DNA from: Planctomycetota bacterium
Lineage (GTDB): Bacteria; Planctomycetota; Phycisphaerae; WQYP01
Length of the DNA stretch: 8,101 nucleotides
Assembly (NCBI GenBank): GCA_021828925.1
Contig: JAJZCT010000128.1
Span: forward strand, 1-8,101
Direction: 5' to 3'
Shown here piece by piece: positions 6,966-8,101 of this stretch. The stretch's first letter is position 1, and every line of letters begins with the position of its first letter. The position numbers and the translations under genes were made by a program. Under the pieces are notes generated by a model that was given only the letters and a program-made list of their open reading frames with translations, did no database searches and was not told the origin of the DNA.

Positions 6966-7211
6966 CTACTCCGATCTGCCCAGCCAAAAGTGATCATGGC
7001 AAGGCAAGGCATTGCGCTGCATGAATTCCCGAAAACTAATTTCCGCAGGATGTACTATTGTCCCAACGGACGAATTGGCAGCAGGAATTCTTTTAATAAT
7101 AATAGCGTTCGTTGCCGTTGGATTCAATGCAAAGCATTTCCGGCAGAGCATTCCGGTTTCCAGGGACATGCAGAGGTGGATCAGCTTTTTGCGTGTCTTC
7201 TTACCCCACAT
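6966..7211 (-). CDS. Doubtful 81-codon ORF between recG and the radical SAM gene
   Basis: The ATG at 7211 overlaps the last 11 bp of recG (ATGTGGGGTAA). The frame ends at TAG 6966-6968, inside the radical SAM ribosome site, so it fills the gap neatly. The product is basic at the N-terminus, has C23-x2-C26 (LCRKC), another Cys at 14 and PCHDH near the end, which could bind a metal. I do not recognise it. Against it are the lack of a well-placed ribosome site (AGAGG is about 14 bases away), unremarkable third-position base use, a strong promoter-like sequence inside it and rival plus-strand frames of similar length. Confidence 0.2.
   Translation of the reverse strand: MWGKKTRKKLIHLCMSLETGMLCRKCFALNPTATNAIIIKRIPAANSSVGTIVHPAEISFREFMQRNALPCHDHFWLGRSE
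7099..7127 (-). promoter_or_regulatory. Sigma-70-like promoter for the radical SAM gene
   Basis: On the minus strand, TTGAAT (7122-7127, four of six matches to the -35 consensus) is followed by exactly 17 bases and then TATTAT (7099-7104, five of six matches to the -10). Transcription would start near 7092, about 130 nt before the radical SAM ATG. This is the best promoter match I found in the window and suggests the gene is not only read through from recG. Confidence 0.5.
7126..7138. promoter_or_regulatory. 13-bp palindrome overlapping the -35 element
   Basis: AATGC-AAA-GCATT, a perfect 5-3-5 inverted repeat sharing two bases with the -35 box of the promoter at 7099-7127. The position suits an operator for a regulator of the radical SAM gene. 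It is short, so chance is possible, and no cognate regulator is in the window. Confidence 0.25.
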
Positions 7212-8101
7212 CAGCTAAAGTCAGCGCCTCTTTGAAACGGGCAGATAATTCCCGACGTAATTCGCCATTTTCCGCCGCAATGACGTGCGGGTCCGATTTA
7301 ATAATGGCCTGTGCCACTTCACGTGCTGCCGGAAGTAAAAACGGATCCAGCAGCAGATCAGGGAAAAGCATATCAGGGCGACCGCTTTGGCGTTCGCCAA
7401 CAATTTCGCCCATACCCCGAATTTTCAAGTCTTCCTGCGCAATATCAAATCCGCTGGAATATTTTATCATGGCCGCCAGACGCGGCGGCGGTTCCGGCGG
7501 GTCATTTTCAAACAGCAGAATGCAGGCGGATTTATGGCTGCCCCGCCCCACACGCCCGCGCAGCTGATGCAACTGAGCTAAACCGAAACGCTCGGCGTGT
7601 TCAATAATCATGACGGTCGCATTGGGGACATCCACGCCGACTTCAATAATACTGGTGGAAACCAGGACATCCAGCTTACCGGTCCGGAATTGCTCCATGA
7701 CCGCTCGCCGGTCCGGGGCCTCCATCCGCCCATGCAGAAGTCCCACGCGATAATTCGCCAGTTCTCCATCCTTAAGCTCATTAAAGGTCCGCACAGCCCC
7801 ACGTAATTCGGCAGCGTTTTCATCAATCGCCGGCAGCACCACATAGCCCTGCCGGCCTGCGTGCACCTGCTTAACCAGGTAGGCATAGACTTCCGCGCGC
7901 CGGCTGGCCGGCAGGGCGCGCGTCGCGATGGGCTGCCGGCCTGGCGGCAATTCATCAATCGTTGACACATCCAGATCGCCAAACACCGCCATGGCCAACG
8001 TACGGGGAATCGGCGTGGCGGTCATCACCAGCGTATGCACAGCGGCATAGCGGCCACGAATCACCGCCCGCTGCTGGACCCCGAATTTATGCTGCTCATC
8101 C
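7201..8101 (-). CDS. recG: ATP-dependent DNA helicase RecG, C-terminal part (5' end outside the window)
   Basis: The frame is open to the right edge and ends at TAA 7201-7203, giving 299 visible residues of a protein usually near 700. RecG reverses stalled replication forks and drives branch migration in DNA repair. The visible part begins inside helicase motif II, DEQHKFG (1-7), the RecG/Mfd form of the DEAD box. It continues with motif III TATPIPRT (27-34), LLHGRM (121-126), motif V STSIIEVGVDVPNA (148-161) and motif VI QLRGRVGRG (179-187). DLKIRGMGEIVGERQSG (224-240) matches the RecG/Mfd translocation segment, with E where many RecG proteins have T before RQSG. The C-terminal region is complete. 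The absence of an Mfd C-terminal domain and the length after motif VI favour RecG over Mfd. The wedge domain and Walker A lie outside the window. Confidence 0.96.
   Translation of the reverse strand, partial: DEQHKFGVQQRAVIRGRYAAVHTLVMTATPIPRTLAMAVFGDLDVSTIDELPPGRQPIATRALPASRRAEVYAYLVKQVHAGRQGYVVLPAIDENAAELRGAVRTFNELKDGELANYRVGLLHGRMEAPDRRAVMEQFRTGKLDVLVSTSIIEVGVDVPNATVMIIEHAERFGLAQLHQLRGRVGRGSHKSACILLFENDPPEPPPRLAAMIKYSSGFDIAQEDLKIRGMGEIVGERQSGRPDMLFPDLLLDPFLLPAAREVAQAIIKSDPHVIAAENGELRRELSARFKEALTLADVG

Noticed and set aside
7012..7218. Plus-strand 68-codon frame with a membrane-like stretch (ILLIIIAFVAVG)
   Set aside because: The hydrophobic run comes from the AT-rich -10 region read in the opposite direction. 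There is no good ribosome site, and the frame runs into the end of recG in antisense.
1..8101. CRISPR array, insertion sequence, prophage, tRNA or rRNA
   Set aside because: No regularly spaced repeats, transposase or phage-like frames, or cloverleaf-like sequences were seen on either strand.

Overview
The window looks like an ordinary chromosomal stretch from a Planctomycetota-like bacterium, perhaps of the Phycisphaerae. That placement is an inference. It rests on the style of the partial cytochrome-like protein at the left edge (a DIQPIV...C-x4-CH haem-type segment), an exported family 2 glycoside hydrolase and a moderate GC content of roughly half. No rRNA or other taxonomic marker is present.

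Layout. At the left edge is the 3' end of a plus-strand gene (1-495) for a protein with a C-x4-C-H haem-binding-like motif. It converges on a long run of genes that all lie on the minus strand. In transcription order (right to left) these are: the C-terminal third or so of recG (7201-8101, cut by the right edge); a gap of about 240 bp with a good sigma-70-like promoter and a doubtful 81-codon ORF; a cobalamin-binding-domain radical SAM protein (5467-6960); a 380-bp gene-free gap; a secreted GH2 glycosidase (2618-5086); a gap of about 190 bp; a ROK-family sugar kinase (1453-2427); and purU, formyltetrahydrofolate deformylase (512-1435).

How the genes may work together. The GH2 enzyme, probably exported, would release a monosaccharide that a cytoplasmic ROK kinase could phosphorylate, so these two may form a small sugar-use unit. 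The sugar is not determined by sequence. ROK and purU are 17 bp apart and purU has its own ribosome binding site, so they are probably co-transcribed, though purU belongs to one-carbon and purine metabolism. recG is housekeeping. The radical SAM enzyme has no evident partner here and probably has its own promoter.

There are no mobile elements, CRISPR arrays, tRNAs or rRNAs that I can support, and I find no convincing undescribed system. The points most worth a second look are the start of the ROK gene, where a T7 run separates a well-placed ATG from the kinase frame; a 12-bp inverted repeat flanking the GH2 gene; the promoter and palindrome ahead of the radical SAM gene; the unassigned radical SAM enzyme; and the C-x4-CH protein.
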